A stretch of DNA of 64,000 nt. It comes from Hydrangea macrophylla. Taxonomy: Eukaryota; Streptophyta; Magnoliopsida; Cornales; Hydrangeaceae. This document shows positions 23,969-35,264 of this stretch, in pieces. Below the pieces are notes generated by a model. The model was given only the letters and a program-made list of their open reading frames with translations. It was not told where the DNA came from and made no database searches. The stretch is taken from contig CM066988.1 in NCBI GenBank assembly GCA_033977485.1, positions 31,554,001-31,618,000 of the forward strand. Reading direction: 5' to 3'. The translations under genes and the position numbers were made by a program. How positions within the stretch are numbered: the first letter of the stretch is position 1; every line of letters starts with the position of its first letter.

Positions 23969-24262
23969 CCAGTTGACTGTGGCGGGGTCCCAGTCGACTG
24001 GAGGTTAAAAGCAAAAAGTAAAAAAATTTCAATAGCCCTGTCTAGTCGACTGTGTCGAGGACTTAGTCGACTAGGACCTCAATGTCTTAGTCGATCGACC
24101 CTTGTCTAGTCAACTAAACACTGTGCATGCAATCATGTTTTCGTGCAAAAACCAGTCAACTGATGCTCACCTTTCAGTCGACTGATGCCTTCAAAAACTG
24201 AAGGAATCCCTTAGCAAAATAGGGTCCAGTCTGTGGTAGGGTCCCAGTCGACTGATCCCTCC
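23969..24262. repeat. Cluster of AGTCGACT palindromes in gypsy A LTR
   Basis: About nine copies of CAGTCGACTG or variants (AGTTGACT, AGTCAACT) at irregular ~15-70 bp spacing, some with flanking GGGTCCC. Not a simple tandem array: the palindrome is kept while the spacers differ. Confidence 0.8.
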
Positions 24263-25370
24263 CAAAACTGCATAAAATTACAGCAACTCAAGTCATGTTT
24301 CTCCAAACCATTACCAACATAAACATAACTATATTTCCATGATTCAAAACATAATACAAGAGTATTTACTACATATTACATTACTACTAATCCATGCCAG
24401 GATTCTATTACAACATTTTATAATTCCCAAATTCTTGTTACAAGTTTGGAGTAATAACAAAAATATAAACAGGGTGATGATTCCCCGTCGTTCCTCGGTC
24501 TCACTCCTCACGCTTTTTCTTGCCTTTCTTCTTTTCACCTCCTTTCTTCTTTTCACCTGCAATGGAGTAAAGCTCCACTGCTCAACTATATGCTGAGTGC
24601 ATAAGTTCTAACATATGCATATATGATAAAACATGATCTAATCTCACAATTCATAACAAATAGTCTCCAGGGAGAAAAACACGCATTCATCCGGTAGCGG
24701 CAAGTCCAAGTCTTAAACCGCGATGCCAATGGCAAGTCCAAGTCTATCAACCATTGCATCCCCAAGTGCCATGGCAAGTCCAAGTCTATCAGCCATGCAC
24801 AGTAGCCTCACTACTAAGTTCTCAAACATCGAGAAGCTTAATCTGGCACAAAATTGTATAAATCCCCCCTTTGACCAATATAAACAACTCAAAGCGCTCG
24901 CGTAAAAGTTAGACATGTTTTTCACATTTAATTGCGTGCATCAGTAACAAGCCTACAATTAATACATGAATTTTGCCCGGATCACAATTCTGTCGTCGAA
25001 ACCAAAATATGTATATTCCTATATAACACAAGTTAGAACTTTCATACCTTGTGCTATTTCTCTCAAACTTTGAGGGAAGTACTAGGGGGCCAAATAAACG
25101 TCGGATCTCCGTGTTCAGATGATTCCTACAAGTTTACAGGGGGTTTTCCCAAATTTATAGAAATTAGCTTTTTGGAAAATTTTTCCAAACGTGGCCTAAG
25201 AGACATCAAAACGTAGCTCTTACCTCGGGGAGTCCAAATATGAAATCTGGAGAAAGACTAGCGATCAGAAGTCCGTCGATCGACAACGTGAAGCTCGTGG
25301 GGATAAATCTCCCTTTTTTCTCTCTAGATATTAGTTGTGGATATTTATGACAAAATATCCTAAGGTTTCT

Positions 25371-25380
25371 ATTTATAGGC
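25371..25380 (-). promoter_or_regulatory. TATA box of gypsy A LTR
   Basis: GCCTATAAAT on the minus strand, ~510 bp into the LTR, a usual U3/R boundary position. Confidence 0.5.
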
Positions 25381-25886
25381 ACGACTTCTATAGTTTACGT
25401 TTACCTCCCCACGAGTTTCCAAAACTTCTAATTAATCCCTAAAACGTCTCACAAGTCCATTTGATTACTCACGAGTGAAAACTAAAATTTATAAAGTCTT
25501 CATCTAAGTTCTGTTTGGGTCCAAAATCACGTCCGAAAACTAATTATGTGGAATCTCTATACCACCTACCTTTTATGTAACGTATCACTCACGTTCTCAC
25601 CACAGTATTAAAACAAGCTAAAATTGTGTCCAAACTACCAGAAATTTACTCTACACAGGTAAATTTACTATTCATGAAATACCAGATATTCCAAATGACA
25701 TTTAAATCACATAAATGTCATTTAATTGTGCTAATGCAAAATGAACTTTCAAGTTCCCATGTCTCCACTGACATCTAATTGTTGACTCACAGTCAACTCC
25801 ATTCACCAATATCAAATAACATTAATAACTCTCAAAAAATCAAATATGCATGTTAAAATAAAGAAAATTCTGGGACGGGTGTGACA

Positions 25887-26245
25887 ATCGGAGTCAATTT
25901 GACTCAAAAGAATTCAAATTTTTTTTATAAAAAAAATCAGAGTCAATTAAACTCAAAAGAATTCAAATTTCAAAAATCATGAGTCACTCAGACTCAAAAG
26001 AATTTTTCTAATTTCAAAATCGGGAATCAATCAGACCCCAAAGTATTTCTAATATCCAAACTAGGGAGTCAATCAGACTCCAAAGAATTTCAATTTCAAA
26101 ATCGGGAGTCTAGTAGACTTAAAAGAACTTCTACTTCCAAATCGGGAGTCAATCAGACTCAAAAAAACTTTTAACTTCCAAAATCAGGAGTCAATCAGAC
26201 TCAAGAGAATTTTAATTTCCAGCTTAGGAGTCCAACAGATTCAAA
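25887..26245. repeat. T2 minisatellite, array 1 (GAGTCA...GACTC)
   Basis: About eight ~40-45 bp units built around the inverted pair GGAGTCAATCAGACTC followed by AAAAGAATTT and AATTTCAAAATC. The same unit type, period ~52, forms 27290-27890. Tandem repeats in the untranslated 3' part are a known trait of Tat-lineage elements. Confidence 0.8.
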
Positions 26246-26409
26246 GGAATCAAAATCATGAAGTTTGGGGTTAGTTTTGACTTATGGGAAGGACTTTCAA
26301 GAATACAATTCAAATCCTAGGGCCTCTCCAAAACGAGGGAAAACTTTGAGGACATTTAAGAAAAATTCGGTGGTCCCCATGTGAATATGAAAAAATTTGG
26401 AGGGAAGGC

Positions 26410-26585
26410 CAACTGTCACTCCCAGTGGCACTTAAACAGATGTGGAGGGCACCCAACGAGTATTATTGCGACAGTCAGAGACTGCTGCGCGGCACTTATT
26501 AAGTGTCATTGCCTCTTCATTGAGACTGTCACACGACACTTAGCGAGTGCCTCTGCCTTTTTATCGACTGCCGCTTAGTCTGGCA
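26410..26585. promoter_or_regulatory. T2 internal block of CACT...AGTG inverted repeats upstream of the antisense exon
   Basis: Several short inverted repeats (CACTTATTAAGTG, CACTTAGCGAGTG, CAGTGGCACTT) end in GACTGCCGCTTAG and a T-rich stretch. The T2 LTR holds a like block at 31110-31195. Lies 250-430 bp upstream of the ATG at 26841. A promoter role is inference. Confidence 0.4.
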
Positions 26586-26840
26586 GTTTGTTAAAAAAAA
26601 AAAAGATCTTCTTCTTTTTCTTTTTCATTGTACCTTTCCTCTTCATATGAATCCTCTCCAAGATTTTCCTTTTTTTTTTCCAACTCAAGAACCCTTAATC
26701 CAAGGTTTGTTAGTTCTTTTCCTCATCAAGGTCATATCTTTTGCTTGTTTCATGATCAAAACCGCACAGTTTTTCTTATTTCTCTTAAAATTTCTGTAAA
26801 AAAGATGATTATTTTCTTTCTTTCTTGCAGATCTACCTAA

Positions 26841-26975
26841 ATGGCCAGTGGTTCAGGCTCTCAGGGAACTCAGGAACCGAAAAGGAAGAAGTGCAAGCCC
26901 TCATTGGGCCATGATCCATCATTCCTCTTTCAGGATCCCAAGTTTCATCTCTCGGTGCGTGCTTTTCGCAAAGAG
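26841..26975 (+). pseudogene. T2 antisense coding exon (45 codons)
   Basis: An acceptor-like tract TTTCTTTCTTTCTTGCAG ends at 26830; ATG at 26841 opens 45 codons (MASGSGSQGTQEPKRKKCKP, then DPSFLFQDPKFHLSVRAFRKE) that end in GAG|GTAGGA, a donor. PKRKKCKP resembles a basic nuclear signal. It is on the opposite strand to T2, like the PMD pseudogene in T1, and so is probably the first exon of a Tat antisense extra ORF. A phase-compatible 28-codon segment occurs at 31521-31604. No domain is recognised in these 45 residues. Confidence 0.5.
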
Positions 26976-27289
26976 GTAGGAATCTAACCTTTAGCTCAAT
27001 TTTTTTTAATCTCTGGATGATAATGCAATGTTTGGTGCCAGTGCATGTATGAAAATGACCTTGATCTCTTATGCTTTGCAATTTTTGATTTCCCTAAGTT
27101 CTTTTTGTCGTGGACTTCCCATGTTTCTTTGGATTGATTTTGAATGAATTTTGGATGCTAGGATCAAATTTAGGATCAAGATTATACTTTTTGCTTGTTC
27201 TTGGTGTCTCGGTTACACTAATTTTGTACCAAGACCATGCCCAAAAAATTTATTATTTTCGTCGTTTATCTTTTTGAAATAGGAATCAC

Positions 27290-27890
27290 ATTGACTCAAA
27301 CAAAGTGCTTGATTTTTTAATTTTAAAAAATTGGAGTCTCATTTGACTCAAACAAGTTCTTGATTCTTTCTTTTCAAAAATGGGAGTCGCATTGACTCAA
27401 TCAAGTTGATCTTTTTATTTTCAAAAATTGGAGTCACATTGACTCAAATAAGTTAGTTTTTTTTTTCAAAGATGGGAGTCATATTGACTCAAAAAAGTTC
27501 TTGATTTTTTTATTTTCAAAATTGGGAGTCACATTGACTCAAACATGTTCTTGATTTTTTATTTTAAAAAATGGGAGTCGCGTTGACTCAAATAAGTTCT
27601 TAATCTTTTTTTTTCTTTCCAAAAATGGGAGTCACGTTGACTCAAACAAGTTTGTGATTTTTTATTTTAAAAAATGGGAGTCACATCGACTCAAACAAGT
27701 TCTTAAATTTTTTTTTAAAAATGGGAGACATATCGACTCAATGAAGTTCATGATTTTCTTTTTCAAAATGGGAGTCACATCGGCTCAATATATCTACAAC
27801 ATCAATTTTTTTTCACAAGGGGAGTCACACGGACCCAAAATTTACATTTTTTTACAAACAGGGAGTCACACGGACTCAAAAATTCATATT
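27290..27890. repeat. T2 minisatellite, array 2
   Basis: About eleven units of ~52 bp with GGGAGTCACATTGACTCAAA then AAGTTCTTGATTTTTTATTT and CAAAAAT. Each has the palindromic GAGTC/GACTC pair. Orientation is the same as array 1, from which it is separated by ~1 kb holding the antisense exon. Confidence 0.85.
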
Positions 27891-28047
27891 TTATCAAAAA
27901 ATTAATATTTGGTCCTAAACACAAGTGAAATGCAACGAGCACACAAAAATTAATTAATTTGATTAAAAGGATGCTTTCAAGTATAATCCTAGAGTGAACC
28001 CAAAATCAGAACACTGGTCTGTGAAACCAAAGATTCTGGGTTCGATC
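27891..28047 (-). mobile_element. T2 internal leader remnant
   Basis: AT-rich non-coding sequence between the minisatellite and the 5S-derived LTR. No gag or pol similarity. The string TCTGGGTTCGATCTG (28033-28047) resembles a Pol III B box, but without a convincing A box I do not call a tRNA or SINE. Confidence 0.35.
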
Positions 28048-28478
28048 TGTGATGACCAAGAGCCAATACTCATGAGGCAGGAAGGCCAAGATGGATGAGG
28101 TGAGGTCAGTTGTGGGGGCTTGTCCCACATTGCTTGGGGTGAAGTTCTTGAACTAGTTTATAAGGATTAATCTCCCCTCTATATGCAACAAGGCCTCCTT
28201 GCCAGGTGGTGAAGGAAAAAAACCTTGAGGGCAGGCGCCAGTGTTTGAAACCTTAAAGCAACCAAAGAGGACAATATTGGAGAGGGGTAGGCTGTGTAAG
28301 CTCTGATACCTTAACAAGGCCTTTTAAAACCATGAGGAAGCTAAACACGAAAGAACTCCACAGTTAAGCGTGCTACTGCCAGAGCAGTACTAGGGATGGG
28401 TGACCTCCTGGGAAGTTCTTTGTGTTTAGGCCCAAAGCAAACAATATTGTTGCTAGATTGGGAGGTGGGTCGTTAGAC
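28048..28478 (+). mobile_element. Cassandra-like (5S-rRNA-bearing) TRIM LTR remnant
   Basis: Contains GGGCTTGTCCCACATTG, a TATA-like CTCTATATGC, then a 5S rRNA segment at ~28352-28418. Ends with CAAAGCAAACAATATT and GGGAGGTGGGTCGTTA. 5S-derived Pol III promoters in LTRs define Cassandra TRIMs. A similar string, CAAAGAGGACAATATT, occurs at ~28264 followed by AGCTCTGATACC (reverse of a tRNA-Met primer site), suggesting a partial internal repeat or two overlapping LTR pieces. Boundaries are approximate and no target duplication was found. Confidence 0.6.
28352..28418 (+). ncRNA. 5S rRNA-derived segment (not a functional 5S gene)
   Basis: AACTCCACAGTTAAGCGTGCT followed by AGTACTAGGGATGGGTGACC and TCCTGGGAAGTT match the 3' two thirds of plant 5S rRNA, including box A and box C of the internal promoter. 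The 5' third is missing and an extra G interrupts CTAGGATGGG, so it is a retrotransposon-carried copy. Confidence 0.75.
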
Positions 28479-28480
28479 AG

Positions 28481-28498
28481 TCCCCAGTGGAGTCGCTA
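28481..28498 (-). other. T2 primer binding site
   Basis: Minus strand TAGCGACTCCACTGGGGA, one substitution from T3's site at 15734, three bases from the LTR end. Shows that 28502-31652 is a 5' LTR of a minus-strand element. Confidence 0.8.
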
Positions 28499-31003
28499 GA
28501 TTGTGGATATTGGGCCCACATTTGCTTTTTCAAAACCAAATAAGAGTTGCCAGTTAAATTTAAGGAAATAAATTAAGAAACCATTTAAAAGGAACTGTTC
28601 TTATGGAAATCAGAGATTTCTAAGTCTGGGGACTATGGAATGTGAGTGGAAGGAGCCTGGTGGATTAAAGCACCCCTCTCATCCTATCTCATGATAGGCC
28701 TCTACTCAACATCCTTTTAATCAAATTTAATAATTTAAGCATGCCCTCAAATAATATATATATATATATTATACATTTCAAAAGCATGTTGAAAGAGGTG
28801 CAAGATTGCTAACGGAAAAATGCATACAAAATCACATAATTCAAATAGCAAGCAAATGATATGCAATGGAGAACAAGATAACTCACCAGGATCCAGATGC
28901 ACTATAAAACCGTTCAATGCATGCAAAATTAGAAATCCTAGAAAGAGAGTCTCTAAATCACATATACACATAAGGCTAAAACCTAATCTAAGGTGTCATG
29001 CATGAAGTCAAAAAATCAATAAAATCAAATTACATACTTAAATATAAATAATGTCAAATTACATATAAATCTACAAGAAAAAAGGAGATCGATAAAATCA
29101 TGAATTCTTTCCAACCGAAGAAGTCACAACATTCCTATAGATATACAAGTCTCAACTGGAAGGTCCAGAGAGACCTTAACCTAGAGCCAATGCAATGTCC
29201 ATATAGGAATGACATGACTTCATTATGATTGAAGAGAATTCATGACTAAGTTCAACTAATCACAAATTATTTCTATGATCTACAACCTAACGTCCTAAAA
29301 TACAAGTATTACTACTAAATATGATGATCATGGATGTATGAGAATGAGGAAGACATGTATTATTTATTGATTGGGATATTTTAACCTCTGGATCTAAGTC
29401 CAATTATTCTTATTCATGGTTTACACCTTAAGACATTAGAAAATCATTTGGATCATAGTTGGTAAGATTTAGCGAATTGGTCTCAGATTTCTAGAATTTA
29501 CAAAGAAGAAACCAGATATTCAAAAATAGAAAACTCATGGTTCCCATGGTTTGGTCTTAATGATTTGTGAGTATGACATGCTTCTATGAGTCTAGTATCT
29601 AACCAAAAAGAAAATCAAAGATCAAATGGTCCAATCACTGGGAATTGGGCCAAGACCGGACATCACTCAGAATCTATAAACTCTCTGTCCAGAGATTTTA
29701 CATGATTTGTTAAAAATAGCAAACTAACCTCAAACCTTTCAAATTGATTGGAGAATGTAGTGGACTCACCATAGATCATAGAAAAACTTATTTAAAACCT
29801 AAACTACTTGGTTAAGGCTCTGATCCAAACATTTTAATATAGGTTCACTGTTCTAGAATTCTGGACAGAGAGTGATTGGGTTACAAAACCCATGACCAAG
29901 CCATGTTAACCATATAATCTAGTCAAAACAAAAATTACAGTGGTAAGCCTAGGTGTTATGGACATATTCCAATTGGTCTCATTCAAATCCAACAGATCAT
30001 GGTTTAAATAAAAAAACCTTTGATTACAACTTGTTAATGAAATCACATCATCATTGTTGAATAGAGGTTCATTACTTAGTCCAAAATTCTAGAGAGAATT
30101 TGGATCAAGTGTTAATTATGGCTATTAAGACAATAATCGAAACACCATAGAACTCCATGGATTTGGCTTTGAAGAGACCTTAATGAAGATCTTTAAGGAT
30201 TTACTCAATCTCATGGATATATCTTAAACACTTGGACTTATATGAATCTAACAACCAAACCATTAAAATTGGCTTGTTCCAAGTTCAATTCCTCTCTCAA
30301 GTTGATGGTTCTTGAAGAATCATGACTCATCTTATTTGATTTTCCTCTCAAATAAATGGTCCTTGGAGATCAAGAACACTAATCCATATAAGTTTCAATG
30401 AAATATGAAGAGGATTCCATGAAACTTCTAATTGGAAGACCCAAGTCATGAATATAAGACTTGGATCCACCAATTATACATGAATATGGTCAAGATCAAT
30501 TTTAATTCTATCATAAATCATCAATTTATAGAAAATTAATAGATCAAACTCAAGGAATTCAAGTAGGATATTGAAGATCCCATTGATTTCCAAGAGAAGA
30601 ACATGAACAAAGGGAGATGAAATCTAAACTAACTTGATGATCCAAGTCAAAATATACTTAGAAAATTTATTTCACATTAAATCCATGGTCATGTAGATCC
30701 AATTCAACAAATAAAAATAAAAATTCAATCACAATTCAAGTGGTGTGTGATGAAATGGGATTAGAAGAGACTTTTTGAAAATTGTGTAAAGATCCTAGGA
30801 TATTCTATGAATTGTTATTGAATTAGGACCAAAATAAACTAAGATTAGAGAATTACCTCCAAATTTCCACATATTTTCTAGGTTTTATGAAGATCTTCAA
30901 ATGGTCTTCAAGCTCTCTTAAATGGCTTCTCTTCAAAATTCTCGCAAAATCTTCTCAATTCACCAACCAATTGTCCAACCCTTCACAATGGAGATGTATA
31001 TCT

Positions 31004-31013
31004 CTTTATATAG
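31004..31013 (-). promoter_or_regulatory. TATA box of T2 LTR
   Basis: CTATATAAAG on the minus strand, ~640 bp from the LTR start and ~100-180 bp downstream of the inverted-repeat block. Confidence 0.55.
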
Positions 31014-31109
31014 ACCACTTAGGAGGGGTAAATTCGGGGTAATTTTTAATGTGAGATGGAATCTTTCGGTGTTCAATAACCATTTTGAAATAAAAACAGA
31101 CTGTTACAG

Positions 31110-31195
31110 ACAGCATCACTCACTGAATTGTCCACGACACTCACTGAGTGCTAGTCAGGCATTCACTGACCGCTGGCACGGCGTTCGCTGAAAAC
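31110..31195. promoter_or_regulatory. Inverted-repeat block upstream of T2 TATA
   Basis: Contains GACACTCACTGAGTGCTAG and GGCATTCACTGACCGC, GGCACGGCG and CACTGCCGCTC. Comparable blocks occur at the same relative place in T1 (37205-37300) and T3 (13335-13380). Binding by a factor is inference. Confidence 0.4.
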
Positions 31196-31221
31196 CACTG
31201 CCGCTCATTTTTATTTTTTGC

Positions 31222-31312
31222 TTTTTTTCTTTTGAAATTCTTTTTTCTTTTCATTTGAAATTCTTTTCTTTTCTTTTCATTCGAAATTCTTTTCTTTTCT
31301 TTTCAAATTTAT
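31222..31312. repeat. GAAATTCTTTTCTTTTC tandem repeat in T2 LTR
   Basis: Three to four ~25-30 bp units of GAAATTC plus (TTTTC)n, strongly polypyrimidine on the plus strand. Confidence 0.75.
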
Positions 31313-31520
31313 TCAAACAAAAATCCTTTTCTTAACAAAACTTAATGAGAATATTTTCTTATTTATGTAAAATATACACACATATATATATATATATATT
31401 TGATTGCTTTTCCATTAATTTTCTAAACTAATTAATAATATCCTTCTATGGGTCTTTCACACCCGAAATCTCTTTAACACCCTATTTTCTCCTTTTTCTT
31501 TTTGAATTTTTGTGGTCTAG

Positions 31521-31604
31521 GAGATTGAGAAGCTTTTTGAAGAGCGTGAATCCCCCTTTAAAGACTCCGGGATTCATCAGACATTGTCCTCATCGGTTTC
31601 AGAG
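31521..31604 (+). other. Exon-like segment antisense in the T2 LTR
   Basis: TTTTTGTGGTCTAG|GAG and CAGAG|GTAATA give a good acceptor and donor around 84 nt (28 codons, EIEKLFEERESPFKDSG then IHQTLSSSVSE) with no stop, in the same phase as the exon 26841-26975 that would precede it on the plus strand. Whether it is ever spliced is unknown. Confidence 0.35.
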
Positions 31605-31652
31605 GTAATAATCCCCTAAATTCGACAGTCGGTCAAAATCAGGGTGTCTACA

Positions 31653-31977
31653 AAATCACACTCAAAACCCTAGAAAAATGCGATATCTATGTACACGTAA
31701 TCACATAAGGAAAATAAAGTCTATGTTTTATCCACCTATGCATGCTTCTATGTGATCCTAAGAAAGCAATAAATAAGAGGGATGCTAGAGAACTTACCTG
31801 GGATAGCATAGCATTCCCAGTTATCCTAATTATCCATGGTTAGGACTATAACAACATAATATATAGGATAATCTAAGTAAATACCCAACTAGTCTAAGCA
31901 TGTATAGTATATATGAATGACCAAACATGGCTACTATGTGTAGTAATGTGCATGTGTAAGCCTAATTATGTAGCACC
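31653..31977 (-). mobile_element. T1 3' LTR, distal piece
   Basis: Non-coding sequence between the T2 LTR and the family G solo LTR. It joins 36371-37843 once the solo LTR (with its AATTA repeat) is removed, so it is the continuation of the T1 LTR. Its far end was displaced by T2. Confidence 0.6.
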
Positions 31978-33404
31978 CAGAAATTTTCCCGCAGAAATTC
32001 CACGTAGGAATTTAAAATAATGACGTCACCCAGGATACAGATACAGATACAGAAGGGCCATTAGGATGACCATAGCTAGAAACTCTTATAAAGACCCTAT
32101 AGTCAACACCTTACTGACAAGGACGATACCTCTAACCTAGAGTCTAATAGAATAGACGTAGCCTTGACGCGTATAGCTTCTAAGTTAGACACCATAGACG
32201 GACTAGAACATAGACTTGTTCACGACCCCGTACATGTGTATATTTGCAGTCTCGCAACCACTTTGCAGTATAATACGCAAACTGAGACACAAACCCCAAG
32301 CGATGGCACACGAACCGAGATGTGGGCCCCACCACTGCCATATGGAAGCCATGTGTAGTCCCACACCATGTGTCATTCATGCATGAAACCAACACTACAC
32401 TTGGCATAAGGCACCCCACTTGTCAACCCACCCCCTCCCATTTATATCACCTACATGCACATTTTTTTTGTACACACACATCACATATTCAGCACCCTCA
32501 CACATATTCTACATCACACGCACGCTCACAGTTTTGAGAGAGAGGGACCCGAGAGTTGGTGAGGAACAAAACACACTCACACTTTCCACCCCGGTTTTGA
32601 TTTGCCACACCTACCCACATCAGCATTTCCTCTCTGATCAGCTCACAACACAGCACACATACACACTGCGGCCCAGAGGAAGAAGGAGGAGAAGGCAGGA
32701 GAGAGAGAGGACTCGTTGGAGACAGTTTAGAGAGAGAAAGAACCCGAGACCTCTGGTAAGACCCCCCTCACTCCCTCTCAATTGTTTCTTTGCTTACTAA
32801 AGCCCCACACGCATTCACAGAGACCTCCATGCACGAACCAAACGGAGCCTTAAGCTCTGGACCAGTTCAAAACCTCCATTAAAGCCCTCACCGGAGATCA
32901 TTTTTCTCCAAACCCAACTATAGCCATCAAAGACTAGACCATTCAGACCCACTTGGTCCCAGATAGACCCTCTTGTAGCAGGTTTGGATTCGGGCGACGT
33001 TTGGATGGCTATGCAGGCCATTATTCTTTGAAATGGCCGAAACAATAATCACTTGGTAGGACCCCAAAATGAATAGACCCAGTCTTAAGCTCCTACTATG
33101 TTGTAGAGGACCAAATTCCGGTCATTTTGCCGTTGGTCTCATGCATTTTGATGGAGAGGAGAGAGAGTTATAAGCCTGAGAAGATTTTTCGGCAAGCCTC
33201 GACTTTCCGGCGGCCTTGTCTCGCCGGAGAAGAAGGCCGGAACCCCTAGGTGCTTTGAATGCTTGTACATCAAGCCTAGGGAGTAGTACATACCCGTTTT
33301 GATTTAGGTTATATCATTTAAAGAAAACGAGTCGGGTTCACTTAAAATAACCCAAAATCTACTTAACCAAACGACGTCGTTTGGTTTCGGAGCATACCAG
33401 ATTT

Positions 33405-33860
33405 GTGTGGGTCAGGTCCGTGTTATTAGGGCGGGTCAGGATGTGAGTGTGAGTTGTTAGGGTATCGGGTCGGGTTGGGTTTTAAATAACCCGTGGGTTT
33501 TTTAAGTAGCACGACGTCGTTTTGACGTCGGGCTGGCTTCGGGTCAGGTTTCGGGTTTTGGGTTGGGTCATGCCATGTCTTAGAATGGGTCTGGGAATGG
33601 TTTAGGGTCGGATAGGTTCGGGTTAGCGGGTAGGATTAGGTTGTGAGTAAGTTTGGGTTTCGAGTCCGGGTTAGGTTCAACCCGAATGGGTTTTAGGGTG
33701 GATTCTCTTGTGTGTGTAAATGGGTAATCCATTTAGGATGTGGTCGGGTCGGGTCGGGTCGGGTCTGACCCAATGAGTCGCGCCTTTGGGTTTCTTTGTG
33801 AGTGTATTCGGGTAGCCCGGCTACCCATGGGTCGGTTCGGGTTGACCCGTCGGGTCTAAT
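33405..33860 (+). repeat. GGGT/CGGGT-rich tract of the family G solo LTR
   Basis: Dense GGGTCGGGT-type runs on the LTR sense strand, including four consecutive GGGTC units near 33746-33765. Strong G-quadruplex potential by eye. Confidence 0.8.
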
Positions 33861-33863
33861 TAA

Positions 33864-33899
<36 letters not shown>
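33864..33899. repeat. (ATT)n microsatellite
   Basis: About twelve ATT units, the inverse orthologue of the AAT repeats at 6439 and 18042. Confidence 0.95.
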
Positions 33900-33900
<1 letters not shown>

Positions 33901-35264
33901 ATTATTAGTATTATTAGTATTAATTAGTGTAAAATATTTTTAGTAATTATAAAAGGTTTATAATTAATACCATTAAGGTTTAATATTATAGAATATTATT
34001 TTAATATTCTATATATCATTATTATATTATATATATTATATATTTATTATTTATATGGCCAATATAAATAATAAATATCAGTTTTAAACAGTTAATAAAT
34101 ACCTATATGTATTTATAAATTCTAGAAAATTAGGGTAATAACCCTGGGACTATTTTATTACATAATGTAAGTTATAAAGCTATAATATTATAGTCCAATA
34201 TTTTTAATAATTAATAAGGAGCTATTTTATGAGTATATTAATTATTAAAAATACCAAACGAGCTCCGAAAATTATGAAATAAATACTGGTGGTGTATTTT
34301 AATATTTAGTATTTAATAAAAAAAAAATTACTTCTAAGTACTGATTTCTTTGTATAATTATAATTACATATTTAAATCCCGTTTCGGGTATTTTCTGGTA
34401 TATATTATCTTCAATAATTCATAATAAATAATTTAGGACTCCGAAAATTACGCGGTCAGTTCCCAGAGTCTTAGAATAATGTCTAGAACATTTTCGTAAA
34501 GTTTGGTGACTTATCGACTCGGTCGAAAATACAGCCTATCTTTTAGGGCCTGCATTAGTGTAGTAAGCCCTGCATATTACCTCGTAAAACGCGACGGACT
34601 CTGATTTGAGTCTAGTTAATGGCGTTGGACTTAGAATGACACGTAAATCACTACCTTGAGGTTTATAACCTCATTTGGTAAAATAACCACTTTGCCCCTA
34701 TAATTGTACTCATACTTTATTGCCATTTCTTTCGTTTATTGTTGTAGAACTTGACGGTTATCCGCTTTTCGAGGATCGGTGACTCGAGGTGAGTTTCCTA
34801 ATCTCACTCTAATCCTAATAAGATTAATATAAGATGTTTAAAAGCTACCTGTATGATATTTTGTATAAGTGATATGCTGATTTATGATGTCACGTGTATT
34901 TCCAATAATTGTAAGACTATGCAAAGCATGTTATGGTAGTGCTATCGCATACATGAGCATGTCAAGCTATATGATTATCGGTATCAAATCCATGTTATGT
35001 GATCCATGCTCTATATGTTACGTTTTTGCTGGTAACTGTTAAATGCACGTTTTACGATGTTATTGATTAGAATAGATAACGCATGCCATGTTAATAATAA
35101 AGAGAATCAAAGTGGTTTTGCATATGGGTATCGGTAGTGGACTCACTTGCATTTCATGACATGTGTTAGCATGCATTGTATGAGAAAGAGAGGGGTTTGA
35201 TGAGAATGTGAATGAGATGAGATGTGAATGTAAAAGATATATGATTTAGGGATCCTATGGATCA

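Larger units (their letters stand above)
23786..25886 (-). mobile_element. Gypsy A 5' LTR (2101 bp)
   Basis: Minus strand, TGTCACACCC (25886) to GGGCTGTGACA (23786). Its start matches 1154-1357. A TATA box GCCTATAAAT is at 25371-25380. The U5-side third (23969-24262) contains about nine AGTCGACT-like palindromes. It borders the GAGTC repeat array of T2 on the right (flank ATCGG), so A inserted into T2; the left target repeat is outside the window. Two plus-strand short open frames here are not regarded as genes. Confidence 0.85.
28502..31652 (-). mobile_element. T2: 5' LTR (3151 bp) of a Tat/Ogre-like element
   Basis: Minus strand TGTAGACACCCTGA (31652) to CAATATCCACA (28502), followed by the primer site. 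A TATA box CTATATAAAG lies at 31004-31013 with a CACT/AGTG hairpin block (31110-31195) just upstream. Includes a T-rich ~25-bp repeat (31222-31312) and (TA)n at 31382-31400. Near its start it holds an antisense exon-like segment (31521-31604). T2 lies in T1's LTR; its 3' half left of 25887 was separated by gypsy A and is outside the window. Confidence 0.8.

Noticed and set aside
28020..28060. tRNA or SINE from the B-box-like GGTTCGATCTG
   Set aside because: No A box at a suitable distance, no cloverleaf, no A-rich tail.
28352..28418. 5S rRNA gene
   Set aside because: Only part of 5S is present, with an inserted G; the context is a TRIM LTR.
32420..32800. 126-codon plus-strand frame, possible host gene
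   Set aside because: Lies inside the family G solo LTR, has no motif, and its composition reflects ACAC/GAGA-rich LTR sequence.
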